Notes under the pieces: model-generated
The model's database searches: none
Seen by the model: the letters and a program-made list of their open reading frames with translations, nothing else
What the model was told of the DNA's origin: nothing
NCBI GenBank assembly: GCA_029261435.1
Contig: JAJDBI010000168.1
Span: forward strand, 1 to 10,896
Length of the DNA stretch: 10,896 nucleotides
Origin: Nitrospinaceae bacterium
GTDB lineage: Bacteria; Nitrospinota; Nitrospinia; Nitrospinales; VA-1
Direction of reading: 5' to 3'
Shown: piece after piece, positions 1 to 6,767 of the stretch
Position numbering within the stretch: position 1 is the first letter of the stretch
Layout of the letters: each line of letters begins with the position of its first letter
Made by a program: the position numbers and the translations under genes

Positions 1-117
1 ATTGAAGAACTTAATATTGGTCATTTCATTGTTGGTCAAGCTGTTTATGGGGGCATGGAAAATGCCGTGACCGAAATGATTCACTCTATTAGAGAGGGCA
101 GGGGGACGCAAAGCTGA
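1..117 (+). CDS. pdxJ: Pyridoxine 5'-phosphate synthase, C-terminal end (partial)
   Basis: Only the last 38 codons are in the window, read in frame 1 and ending in TGA at 115-117. The peptide contains ELNIGHF followed by IVGQAVYGGME and a charged helix. This matches, from memory of the family, the conserved end of PdxJ, where the NIGHF strand and the following glycine-rich loop help bind the substrate phosphate in the TIM barrel. PdxJ condenses 1-deoxyxylulose 5-phosphate with 3-amino-2-oxopropyl phosphate to make pyridoxine 5'-phosphate in the DXP-dependent vitamin B6 pathway, in the cytoplasm. The 5' part lies outside the window, so completeness cannot be judged. The next gene starts about 110 bases downstream behind its own possible promoter. 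The assignment rests on a short but characteristic motif. Confidence 0.85.
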   Translation: MEELNIGHFIVGQAVYGGMENAVTEMIHSIREGRGTQS

Positions 118-171
118 TCTTAAATTTATATAGAACCCCTTGAAAATATTGTGGTTTTGGTTTTTTTTTAA

Positions 172-200
172 TGAGTTTGGTATAAAATTTGCGGTATAAT
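172..200 (+). promoter_or_regulatory. Possible sigma-70 promoter for the coiled-coil gene
   Basis: A perfect TATAAT lies at 195-200, with TGAGTT at 172-177 as a weak -35 separated by 17 bases. The start codon at 226 or 241 follows at a sensible distance. An overlapping alternative is TTGGTT (157-162), an 18-base spacer and TATAAA (181-186). The region is AT-rich, so such matches arise easily by chance. Confidence 0.4.
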
Positions 201-225
201 ATTTGAGGTTAATTTTACCAAAATA

Positions 226-1032
226 TTGACGGGTACGGTGATGACAGATTTCAAACCATCTTCTCAAGTTTCTCAGGATAACTTAGGCATCCGAGAGAGA
301 GGGATATCAAGCGCTCGGGAATACTCTCGTGTGGTGGAGACTTTTAGCAGAGTTTTGCAGTACAAAGAATCCTTTCGCTTGTCTATAGAGAGCAAGTTGA
401 ATGCTATCGGTCAGCAGGTCAAGGATAATATCGATAATCTGGAAACACTCATGCGGAACATAGATATATATGAGCAGAATATAGACAAAATTTCCAACAA
501 CCTTGGGCAACTACAAACTGAGGAAAACTCCATAAAGGCAAGATATGAGGAACTTTTAAATGGCTCTACCTCAATGGACTCACTCCTTATGGTTGATGAT
601 AAAAATAATGACGACTTGGATCCTGCGGATTCCAGAGAGTATCTAATACAACGGCGACGTAGTTATTTGGAAAACCTGGATCAGAGTTTTAAGCGTTTGG
701 ATGGAGAATTGTTTTCCATTGAAAAGCTTCGCTCTGAGCTAACAAGGGCTCGTAGTGAAATTCTCATTAAAAAAGATGAGGCAGAAAAGCAGATGAGAAC
801 TCTGGAAGAGAACGGAAGCCGCCATCTGGAGGATGTTAAGCGAATTGAAATGGAGCTCGAGTCATCGGTCGATGAAGAGAGGCTTCTAATTAATGAGTTC
901 AAGCGTTTGGTGAATGGTGCTGAGAGAACTTTGGAGATCAGTGATGAGATTGATCATATTTTATTTACCTATCTAACTGCGGCCGAATCGAAGAACAGCC
1001 CCTCAAAAATCCCGGCTTCTGCGGTGGAATAA
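226..1032 (+). CDS. Coiled-coil protein of unknown function
   Basis: I do not recognise this protein. It is 268 residues if TTG at 226 is used, or 263 if ATG at 241 is used; neither has a strong Shine-Dalgarno, and ATG 241 may well be the true start. It has no signal peptide, no membrane segment and no cysteine, so it is probably cytoplasmic. Residues about 37-112 and 137-232 are rich in Glu, Lys, Arg, Leu and Ile in heptad-like spacing and look like two long antiparallel-capable coiled coils. They are separated by an acidic, Asn/Asp-rich linker at about 113-136. The ends are polar and probably disordered. It stands alone between pdxJ and gap, with a possible promoter in front and another after it. 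A structural or scaffold role is possible, but nothing in the sequence names one. Confidence 0.75.
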   Translation: MTGTVMTDFKPSSQVSQDNLGIRERGISSAREYSRVVETFSRVLQYKESFRLSIESKLNAIGQQVKDNIDNLETLMRNIDIYEQNIDKISNNLGQLQTEENSIKARYEELLNGSTSMDSLLMVDDKNNDDLDPADSREYLIQRRRSYLENLDQSFKRLDGELFSIEKLRSELTRARSEILIKKDEAEKQMRTLEENGSRHLEDVKRIEMELESSVDEERLLINEFKRLVNGAERTLEISDEIDHILFTYLTAAESKNSPSKIPASAVE

Positions 1033-1073
1033 GAAACTCCCTATTTTGGTTTTAAAATTGCCACAGGTTTGTA

Positions 1074-1102
1074 TTGACTTGAATTTATAAATTTAGCATA
1101 CT
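1074..1102 (+). promoter_or_regulatory. Likely sigma-70 promoter for gap-tpiA
   Basis: TTGACT (1074-1079, five of six consensus bases) is followed after exactly 17 bases by CATACT (1097-1102, four of six). It lies in the 173-base gap before gap and would give a leader of roughly 95 bases. I see no clear riboswitch or terminator fold in that leader. Confidence 0.5.
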
Positions 1103-1205
1103 CCCTCTAGTTTTAAGTGATTGAGCTTTCCTGTTGTTTCACTATCCTCGATTAGTTTAACTCACATATTTTCAATAAGTTTCCCTGAAAGGCTGTTTAA
1201 TTAAA

Positions 1206-2210
1206 ATGACAACGAAGGTCGGCATCAATGGTTTTGGGCGTATTGGTAGGGCGGTATTTAAGTGTATTTTGAATGATCCCGAGTGCTCGAGTTTTGAAAT
1301 CGTGGGCATCAATGATTTAACCGATTCCGCTACATTGGCGCACCTTTTAAAATATGATTCTGTTCAAGGAGTAAGCTCTCATGACGTTCAATCTGATTCC
1401 GATGGGTTGATCATAAATGGAAAGCATATAAAAATTATTGCTGAACGCGATCCTGCAAATCTGCCTTGGAAACAATTGGGCGTGGATGTTGTCATTGAGT
1501 CTACAGGTTTGTTTACCAAACGTGATGCGGCTAAGAAACACATTGAGGCAGGTGCAAAGAAGGTTATTATTTCCGCTCCAGCAACAGATCCTGATGTGAC
1601 CATTGTTTTGGGTGTGAATGATCAGTCTTATAATTCTTCCGAGCACCAGATAGTATCAAACGCTTCCTGCACCACAAATTGCCTGGCCCCATTGGCTAAG
1701 GTTGTCCACGAAAATTTTGGTATTAAAAAGGGGTTGATGACGACCATTCATTCTTATACGAATGATCAGAAGATTCTGGACTTGCCTCATTCAGACTTGC
1801 GACGGGCAAGAGCAGCAAACCTCTCAATGATACCGACCACGACTGGCGCGGCAAAAGCTGTGGCATTAGTGCTGCCTGAAATTAAAGGCAAACTTGATGG
1901 TATGGCCATTCGTGTTCCTACGCCCAATGTGTCTCTGATTGACCTTGTGGTTGAGGTTGAAAAAAACACGAGCGTTGAGGAGGTCAATCAAACCTTGAGG
2001 GATGCTTCCGATGGATCTTTGAATAAAATAATGCGGTTTGAAGAAAAACCGTTGGTGTCCATCGACTTTAACGGGGACTCCTGTTCCTCAATCATTGACG
2101 GAATCTCCACAAAAGTTATTGAAGGCAATATGGTGAAGGTTTTATCCTGGTATGACAACGAATGGGGTTATTCCAACAGGGTTAAAGATCTTTTGAAATT
2201 CATTGGCTGA
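1206..2210 (+). CDS. gap: Type I glyceraldehyde-3-phosphate dehydrogenase, NAD-type
   Basis: This 334-residue protein has the usual length for the phosphorylating enzyme, which converts glyceraldehyde 3-phosphate, phosphate and NAD to 1,3-bisphosphoglycerate in the cytoplasm. The N-terminal Rossmann motif NGFGRIGR is at residues 8-15. The catalytic motif SNASCTTN places the nucleophile at Cys155, with the partner His at 182. Asp37 in GINDL and the Leu193-Pro194 pair in LDLPHSD match the pattern of NAD-specific enzymes; NADP-using homologues typically carry Ala-Ser at that pair. The C-terminal SWYDNEWGYSNR motif is complete. A GAAAGG stretch at 1187-1192 sits rather far (13 bases) from the ATG. 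tpiA follows after 54 bases, probably in one transcript, but pgk, often found between them, is absent. Confidence 0.97.
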   Translation: MTTKVGINGFGRIGRAVFKCILNDPECSSFEIVGINDLTDSATLAHLLKYDSVQGVSSHDVQSDSDGLIINGKHIKIIAERDPANLPWKQLGVDVVIESTGLFTKRDAAKKHIEAGAKKVIISAPATDPDVTIVLGVNDQSYNSSEHQIVSNASCTTNCLAPLAKVVHENFGIKKGLMTTIHSYTNDQKILDLPHSDLRRARAANLSMIPTTTGAAKAVALVLPEIKGKLDGMAIRVPTPNVSLIDLVVEVEKNTSVEEVNQTLRDASDGSLNKIMRFEEKPLVSIDFNGDSCSSIIDGISTKVIEGNMVKVLSWYDNEWGYSNRVKDLLKFIG

Positions 2211-2264
2211 CATCTGGTATACCCGGTTCCTTTTGAAACTCCCGCTTTAAGATAAAGGCATTAA

Positions 2265-3020
2265 GTGACTACTCCGCTTGTCATTGGCAATTGGAAAATG
2301 AATATGCTGGCCTCAGAGGCCTGTCAACTGGCTCAGTCCCTCGTTGACATTTCTTTTGATGGAGTGGATGTTGTCATTGCCCCTCCTTTCACGGCACTCT
2401 TTGCGGCCAGTCAGATCATTAAAGGTTCCCGGATAGGTTTGGCAGGACAAAATTTTCACTCTGAAATCAAGGGAGCTTTTACAGGCGAAGTCTCACTTGA
2501 AATGTTAAAAGATGTAGGCTGTGGTTATGCCTTGATTGGACATTCAGAAAGGCGTCAGTTGTTTGGAGAAAGCGACGCAGACGTTAACAAAAAGGTTCAC
2601 CTAGCCTTGCAGATGGGTGTCACTGCTGTTGTTTGCGTAGGAGAGACTCTGAAGCAAAGAGAGACAGGGGAAACCCTGAATGTTATCGAAACCCAGTTGC
2701 AACAAGGTTTAGCTGGTTTGTCTGGCGAGAGCATAGGGCATATTGCAATAGCTTATGAACCCGTTTGGGCTATTGGGACAGGCCTGAATGCTACTCCTGA
2801 GCAGGCCGTAGAAATCCATAAATTTATAAGAAAATTTTTGTTTGGAAGCCAGGGATTTTCTGAAAAGATCGGGACAAGAATTCTTTATGGTGGAAGTGTG
2901 ACTCCCGAAAACTGCAAAGAACTTTTAAGTGAAGAAGAAATTGATGGAGCGCTGGTGGGTGGGGCGAGTCTGAATTTTGAGTCATTTTATGCTATTATTA
3001 AATCCAATCTTGAACCTTGA
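2265..3020 (+). CDS. tpiA: Triosephosphate isomerase
   Basis: This 251-residue TIM-barrel enzyme interconverts dihydroxyacetone phosphate and glyceraldehyde 3-phosphate. All key features are visible: GNWKMN with Asn9 and Lys11, GHSERR with electrophile His93, AYEPVWAIGTG with catalytic base Glu165 followed by the flexible loop 6, and the phosphate-binding YGGSV and GALVGGASL segments near the C terminus. The start is GTG at 2265, supported by AAAGG at 2254-2258, six bases upstream; no ATG fits the family's N terminus. It lies 54 bases after gap, so the two glycolytic genes are probably co-transcribed, and secG follows after 70 bases. Nothing in the protein looks unusual. Confidence 0.97.
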   Translation: MTTPLVIGNWKMNMLASEACQLAQSLVDISFDGVDVVIAPPFTALFAASQIIKGSRIGLAGQNFHSEIKGAFTGEVSLEMLKDVGCGYALIGHSERRQLFGESDADVNKKVHLALQMGVTAVVCVGETLKQRETGETLNVIETQLQQGLAGLSGESIGHIAIAYEPVWAIGTGLNATPEQAVEIHKFIRKFLFGSQGFSEKIGTRILYGGSVTPENCKELLSEEEIDGALVGGASLNFESFYAIIKSNLEP

Positions 3021-3047
3021 CAGCTTTTTAGTCATAATAAAAGGTTC
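3012..3047. repeat. Inverted repeat over the tpiA stop codon
   Basis: GAACCTT (3012-3018) and AAGGTTC (3041-3047) are perfect 7-base reverse complements around a 22-base AT-rich loop. The left arm overlaps the start of the tpiA stop codon. No T-tract follows, so it is not a standard intrinsic terminator. It might form an mRNA 3'-end or processing hairpin between tpiA and secG, but arms of this size also occur by chance. Confidence 0.3.
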
Positions 3048-3090
3048 TGAGCGGATAATTTATAATGCAGTTGTAATTTTGAAAGATTAG

Positions 3091-3411
3091 ATGAATACAA
3101 TAATTACAGTAATACATGTTATTGGGGCTTTTTGTTTAATCCTTACTGTCCTTTTACAGGCAGGTAAGGGCGCGGCAATGGGTTCGGGGCTTGGTGGTGG
3201 TAGCAGTCAAACCATGTTTGGCAGTAGTGGAGCAGGAAATTTTCTTACCAAGTTGACTACCGGGATTGCCATTTTGTTTATGGTCACTTCCTTAACCCTG
3301 GCAACCTTTTCAAATAACAAAAAATCAAGTTCAGTTATCCAGGGTATTGAAGAGGCTCTTCCTGATGAAGCCTCAGAGCCCAAGGGTTCACCTGATAATT
3401 CTAAAAACTAA
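3091..3411 (+). CDS. secG: Protein translocase subunit SecG
   Basis: This 106-residue inner-membrane protein has the two-helix SecG layout. A first hydrophobic helix (about residues 3-23) ends in LLQAGKG. A Gly/Ser-rich segment follows that includes GSGLGGGSSQTMFGS, the family signature, and a second helix lies at about 52-73. The tail after residue 75 is polar and acidic. SecG assists SecYE and SecA in moving preproteins across the cytoplasmic membrane. The start is ATG at 3091, with only a weak GAAAG upstream. It sits between tpiA and tRNA-Leu; tpiA-secG-tRNA-Leu order is also known in gammaproteobacteria, which supports the call. Confidence 0.95.
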   Translation: MNTIITVIHVIGAFCLILTVLLQAGKGAAMGSGLGGGSSQTMFGSSGAGNFLTKLTTGIAILFMVTSLTLATFSNNKKSSSVIQGIEEALPDEASEPKGSPDNSKN

Positions 3412-3423
3412 AAATCTTTTTAG
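3408..3423. repeat. AT-rich palindrome between secG and tRNA-Leu
   Basis: CTAAAAA and TTTTTAG are perfect 7-base arms around a 2-base centre, overlapping the secG stop codon (3409-3411) and ending seven bases before the tRNA. As RNA it would be a weak AU hairpin with a 4-base loop, perhaps a partial terminator or a processing site between mRNA and tRNA. Confidence 0.3.
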
Positions 3424-3429
3424 TAAGAC

Positions 3430-3514
3430 GCCGATGTGGTGGAACTGGTAGACACGTGCGCTTGAGGGGCGTATGGAGCGATCCGTGGGAGTTCGACTCT
3501 CCCCATCGGCACCA
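3430..3514 (+). tRNA. tRNA-Leu, anticodon GAG
   Basis: An 85-base class II tRNA can be folded by eye. The acceptor arms GCCGATG and CATCGGC pair over 7 bases, and the discriminator A is followed by an encoded CCA at 3512-3514. The D-loop includes CTGGTAGAC. The anticodon stem TGCGC/GCGTA holds the loop TTGAGGG with anticodon GAG at 3464-3466, reading CUC and CUU. A variable arm (GGA-GCGA-TCC core) is present as expected for Leu. The T arm is GGGAG-TTCGACT-CTCCC. It lies 18 bases after secG and may be processed from the secG transcript. In E. coli the tRNA after secG, leuU, also carries GAG. Confidence 0.97.
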
Positions 3515-3524
3515 ATCCTTTCCT

Positions 3525-3540
3525 TAATTTGAGCAAATTA
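3525..3540. repeat. AT-rich palindrome after tRNA-Leu
   Basis: TAATTTG and CAAATTA are perfect 7-base arms around AG, starting 11 bases after the tRNA's CCA and followed by TTTAG. It could be a weak terminator or processing hairpin for the tRNA transcript. Stability would be low because the stem is almost all A-T. Confidence 0.3.
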
Positions 3541-3569
3541 TTTAGTGAAGATTTAGGATGAGTTTGTGT

Positions 3570-3598
3570 TTGAGAATGCACTGAATTATGTGGATAAA
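3570..3598 (+). promoter_or_regulatory. Possible promoter for the diguanylate cyclase gene
   Basis: TTGAGA (3570-3575) and GATAAA (3593-3598) are separated by 17 bases, about 70 bases before the ATG at 3671. Each box matches four of six consensus bases. A run of seven C (3634-3640) and the palindrome TCAGCTGA (3651-3658) lie between it and the gene; their role is unknown. Confidence 0.3.
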
Positions 3599-3670
3599 TT
3601 GAGGACATAATGTACACTTTCCAAACTTTTACTCCCCCCCTGCAACCTCATCAGCTGAGCAATATTTGAA

Positions 3671-4687
3671 ATGGAAGAATATAACGACGACAAGCGACTA
3701 TCCTCCTTAGAATTTACCAAGCGAATATCCCGACTTTTGTTAGTATGCCTTAATGGGGTTAGTGAACTAAAGGCAGGCGACCAGGGCTTATCTGACAAGT
3801 TAAAAGAACTATCGAATCTGCTTGTGGAGGTTTTGGGAGAAAAGATCGAGTCACCTCCAGTGCTTGGGGCTGAACTTGAGCAGGTATTTGATGAATTGGT
3901 TGTTCAAAAATATCTCATTGATAAAGAGCGTGAGACGGCCAAACAAGTTTTCATCGCTTTCACAAAAACCATTTATGAATTGAGTCGATCCTCTGGAGAA
4001 TTTGATGAAATTCTTACTGAGCAAATTGATGTTATAGAGGCTGCTGAGAATATGAGCGATATTCTTTCGGCAAAAGATGTTGTCCTCGGTCAGACAAAAA
4101 AAATCCAAACCGAAACCCATGCGATGCGTGAAGAGCTTGAAGAGTCAAAAAAAACCACATCCGATCTCACTCAACTTTTAGAACAAGTTGAAACCAAGGC
4201 AATGATCGATCCCTTGACTCAGGTTTTTAACAGAGGGACGTACAACATCGAAATAGGTAAGATGATCAAAAAATTTAAGCGGTACAAGGATCCTGCGGCC
4301 TTGATCATTATTGATATCGACCACTTTAAAAAATTTAACGACGATTATGGGCATAAGGCTGGAGATGCTGTTCTTACTTTAGTGGCTTCAGTGATCAAAG
4401 ATGCTGTGCGCGATACTGATATGGTGTTTCGTTATGGCGGGGAAGAATTTGTGGTTTTATTGAATAAACTAGACATTAAGAATGCATTAAAGGTGGCAGA
4501 AAAGGTGCGAGAAGCAATAGAATCCCATCACTTAAAGAATAAGTCCACCATGTTAAAAGTCACAGCGAGCATAGGGCTTTCCTGTTTTAAGGAAGGGGAT
4601 GTCGAGACCACTATCTTTGAAAGAGCCGATAAGGCTTTATATCAGGGAAAGCAAAATGGACGTAACAGGGTCGAACAAGTGTTGTAA
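3671..4687 (+). CDS. Diguanylate cyclase (GGDEF domain protein)
   Basis: The 338-residue protein carries a complete C-terminal GGDEF domain from about residue 178. It opens with DPLTQVFNR, continues with metal/substrate-binding DIDHFKKFND (215-224), and has the active-site loop GGEEF at 256-260, a catalytically competent variant. Five residues before it, RDTD (247-250) forms the RxxD product-inhibition site. The enzyme should therefore make cyclic di-GMP from two GTP and be feedback-inhibited. No EAL domain is present. The first ~175 residues are helical and polar, with no signal peptide or membrane span, and a coiled-coil-like stretch at about 140-177 leads into the catalytic domain. I do not recognise a known sensor domain there. 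It is likely cytoplasmic. It is flanked by gaps on both sides (tRNA before, 217 bases after), so it probably forms its own transcription unit. Confidence 0.93.
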   Translation: MEEYNDDKRLSSLEFTKRISRLLLVCLNGVSELKAGDQGLSDKLKELSNLLVEVLGEKIESPPVLGAELEQVFDELVVQKYLIDKERETAKQVFIAFTKTIYELSRSSGEFDEILTEQIDVIEAAENMSDILSAKDVVLGQTKKIQTETHAMREELEESKKTTSDLTQLLEQVETKAMIDPLTQVFNRGTYNIEIGKMIKKFKRYKDPAALIIIDIDHFKKFNDDYGHKAGDAVLTLVASVIKDAVRDTDMVFRYGGEEFVVLLNKLDIKNALKVAEKVREAIESHHLKNKSTMLKVTASIGLSCFKEGDVETTIFERADKALYQGKQNGRNRVEQVL

Positions 4688-4904
4688 ATTGTTTAGACAT
4701 TTTCTTGATCTTAAAAGTTTCGAAAAGAGAGAAGGCTTTTAATTCTCGTCATAGATTATTTGAGGGCACTGAGTAGCCCTTGTCAGGAAGAAATTACAGA
4801 GTCAATTATACAGCTAAATATAATGGGCGAATAGAATTGAGTAGGATTTGTAAAATTTTATTTTCTTTGTTATAGCTGTTTTCTTTCGTTGTTTTCCATA
4901 TTGC

Positions 4905-5261
4905 ATGCCTCCCACCACTTTAGAAGATTTGTTTTCCTCCCCCGGCTTTTTGGCCATTTTTTTTTCGATTCTCCTTACCATTGCTAATATTATGGTTGGG
5001 GTCAGCATTCTTCCCAGTGACCAGCGTGCGAAAGGCTACCGGCTTCACCGTTTACTATTTGGAGCAGTGATAGCTGGTTATGTCTTATTTTTATTTCACC
5101 TCTACCAAATTGAACGAACTTCTTTGTTTGCCTATATTGTTTTTGGCTATCTCCTGCTTGTTGTTCCTGTCACTCGACGAATTAACGTAACATTGCATGC
5201 TGTTATCGCTTCTGTAGGCTTGGTATTGATTACCGTGGTTGCGGCGATTAACTTGATCTAG
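4905..5261 (+). CDS. Small four-helix membrane protein of unknown function
   Basis: I do not recognise this 118-residue protein. Four hydrophobic segments are visible, at about residues 14-36, 50-68, 73-90 and 97-117, joined by short loops; the loop after helix 1 is basic and polar (DQRAKGYR). Three histidines lie at or near membrane segments: His48 just before helix 2, His65 inside it, and His98 at the start of helix 4. Such placing would allow haem or metal binding, but there is no diagnostic motif, so this is only a possibility. The ATG at 4905 has no visible Shine-Dalgarno and the preceding 217 bases contain no convincing promoter. A terminator-like hairpin begins one base after the stop codon. 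The downstream flavoprotein starts 58 bases later. Real coding is supported by the membrane-like pattern along the full length. Confidence 0.7.
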   Translation: MPPTTLEDLFSSPGFLAIFFSILLTIANIMVGVSILPSDQRAKGYRLHRLLFGAVIAGYVLFLFHLYQIERTSLFAYIVFGYLLLVVPVTRRINVTLHAVIASVGLVLITVVAAINLI

Positions 5262-5262
5262 T

Positions 5263-5306
5263 TAGCCCTGAGTGGTGTAGACTGGGCTATGACTTTTTAT
5301 TTTTAG
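5263..5306 (+). terminator. Likely Rho-independent terminator after the membrane protein gene
   Basis: TAGCCC (5263-5268) pairs with GGGCTA (5284-5289), and an inner AGT/ACT pair can extend the stem after a two-base bulge. Four bases later comes the T-rich run TTTTTATTTTT. It starts directly after the upstream stop codon and ends 14 bases before the next start at 5320. It may act as a partial terminator or attenuator for the flavoprotein gene. Confidence 0.5.
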
Positions 5307-5319
5307 CTGGTCTTATTAC

Positions 5320-6648
5320 ATGGAAAAATTTGATTTGCTGGTATTAGGAGGAGGCTTGTCCGGGGTTTCTGCCGCTCTCAGAGCTGCAGAACTGGGCAGT
5401 AGCGTTTGCCTGGTTGAAAGAGGTGAGCTGGGTCAATCGGGCTTTCAAAGAAGAAATGCGCTTTTCATGGAAAAGAGCGTCACACCTTCGATGAGCTGGG
5501 AAGAGTATGGGAAAGTTTTAAGCTCCGAGACTAAAATCTATTCTCAAGCGTTGCGGGAAAAGTTGAATGTTGCTGGTGTATCTATCATGGAAGGAGAGGG
5601 AATGCTGGCAAGTTCTACAGAGATCAGTGTTCAAAAAAATATAGGAGAGCATATACTTCTGCAGGGCAAGTCGGTGATTCTGGCTTATGGTTCTGATTCT
5701 CGATTCTCATCCACCTTGCCTCGTGAGGAGGGGGTTGTAATATCCATCGACGAGGTTGCTAAACTTCCTGTGCTTCCCGAAAAAGTTCTAGTGGTAGGCA
5801 GTGGTCTTTATGCTAGTGAAGCCGCTCTGGGTCTTCACAACAGGGGATGTAAGGTTTTTCTTTGCCATGAAGAAAGTGAAATGTTTTCCCAAATGGACGA
5901 GGACTTCAATATTGCAGTGGAGAGTCAATTTAAAGGGAAGAAAATTAAGGTTCTACCGGGAAAGAAATTGATTTCCATTTACAAAAATGGCGAGGAGTTG
6001 GAAATTACATTAGAGACGGGTATCAAGTTCTCTGTTCACCAGATAATCATTGCTGGCGACAGGTTGGGCAGGGAAGAAAACAATGTAGCTGAAGAGTTGG
6101 GAGTCCGTTTGGGAGATCATAAAAAAATTCTAGTAGATGATTCCATGTTGACGAGCTTGCCGGGGGTGTATGCCGTGGGAAGTATAACTGGAGAGTTGAC
6201 CAGTAACACTCTTTCTCAAGAGGAAGGCAAAGTTGCCGCAGAAAATGCCCTGGGAAAAAAGCGACAATTGAACCGGGAGTGGGTTCCTCAAATTGCTCGT
6301 TTGAGTCCTGATGTGGCATATGTGGGATGCTCCATTAGGACGGCTCCTCAGCAAGGGTTTCATCCTGTCGAGGGTGTGTTCGATGAGAATTTAAATTGCC
6401 TGGAGAATGCATCTCCCCCTAAATTCAAGGGTAAATATAAAGTAGTTGCAGATAAAAGGTCTCGTTTGATTGTTGGGGTACAAATTATTTCAGACCAAGC
6501 CGCTGATTGGATACCAATGCTTTTGTTGTTGATAAAAAAGGGGGTTACGGTCGGTAATCTGGCAAATTGCACTCGCTCAGAAGGGACTGAAATTAATGCC
6601 TTGTGCGAGGCGGCGCGGAATTGTTCACAGGCCTTGAAGTCCCCATAA
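5320..6648 (+). CDS. FAD-dependent dihydrolipoamide dehydrogenase-like protein lacking the redox disulfide
   Basis: The 442-residue protein has the layout of class I pyridine nucleotide-disulfide oxidoreductases. An N-terminal FAD-binding GGGLSG is at residues 10-15. A second dinucleotide motif VVGSGLYASEAA begins at 158 for NAD(P)H. The FAD-contacting GVYAVGSITG is at 282-291, with Ser where the family usually has Asp. A C-terminal interface domain runs from about 322. The cysteine pair normally found shortly after the first Rossmann segment (CxxxxC) is missing: residues 37-52 read LGQSGFQRRNALFMEK. The C-terminal His-Pro-Thr active-site segment is replaced by NCTRSEGTEIN (416-426). It cannot therefore use the lipoamide-type thiol mechanism and is better called a flavoprotein of unknown substrate. 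It precedes the Rieske/cytochrome b genes by 146 bases; a functional link is only inferred from that. Confidence 0.85.
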   Translation: MEKFDLLVLGGGLSGVSAALRAAELGSSVCLVERGELGQSGFQRRNALFMEKSVTPSMSWEEYGKVLSSETKIYSQALREKLNVAGVSIMEGEGMLASSTEISVQKNIGEHILLQGKSVILAYGSDSRFSSTLPREEGVVISIDEVAKLPVLPEKVLVVGSGLYASEAALGLHNRGCKVFLCHEESEMFSQMDEDFNIAVESQFKGKKIKVLPGKKLISIYKNGEELEITLETGIKFSVHQIIIAGDRLGREENNVAEELGVRLGDHKKILVDDSMLTSLPGVYAVGSITGELTSNTLSQEEGKVAAENALGKKRQLNREWVPQIARLSPDVAYVGCSIRTAPQQGFHPVEGVFDENLNCLENASPPKFKGKYKVVADKRSRLIVGVQIISDQAADWIPMLLLLIKKGVTVGNLANCTRSEGTEINALCEAARNCSQALKSP

Positions 6649-6730
6649 AAAGGGTGCTTTCAGGCTATTCACTTCTTACCTTGACTCGATATTTTAATTA
6701 TGTTAAAAACCAACACTTTGACAGTCTATT

Positions 6731-6746
6731 TCAGGTTGTCACCTGA
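6731..6746. repeat. Short inverted repeat upstream of the Rieske gene
   Basis: TCAGGT and ACCTGA are perfect 6-base arms around the loop TGTC. It overlaps the first copy of the direct repeat described next to it and lies just before a candidate -35 box, so it could be an operator half-site arrangement. Chance occurrence is possible. Confidence 0.3.
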
Positions 6747-6767
6747 GTCTTGAAAAGTCACTGAGTC
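6738..6767 (+). repeat. Imperfect direct repeat at the candidate Rieske promoter
   Basis: GTCACCTGAGTC (6738-6749) and GTCACTGAGTC (6757-6767) differ by a single missing C and are spaced about 19 bases centre to centre, near two helical turns. The first copy ends immediately before the -35 hexamer and the second sits between -35 and -10, so a protein bound to both would cover the promoter. Confidence 0.45.

Noticed and set aside
131..170. Possible terminator after pdxJ (AACC...GGTT followed by a T-run)
   Set aside because: Only four base pairs with a long loop can be formed; the T-run alone is not enough.
1347..1646. Open frame of 99 codons on the - strand
   Set aside because: It lies wholly within gap on the opposite strand and has no recognisable product.
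3017..3022. Perfect TTGACA -35 box at the tpiA stop codon
   Set aside because: No -10 box at 16-18 bases; the nearest TATAAT (3061-3066) is 38 bases away.
4763..4824. Hairpin AGGGC/GCCCT, TTGTCA and a perfect TATAAT upstream of the small membrane protein gene
   Set aside because: TTGTCA and TATAAT are 33 bases apart, and the hairpin has no T-tract, so neither a promoter nor a terminator is convincing.
6718..6723. Perfect TTGACA before the Rieske gene
   Set aside because: The sequence 16-18 bases downstream is GC-containing and does not resemble a -10 box; the TTGAAA/TAAAAT pair fits better.
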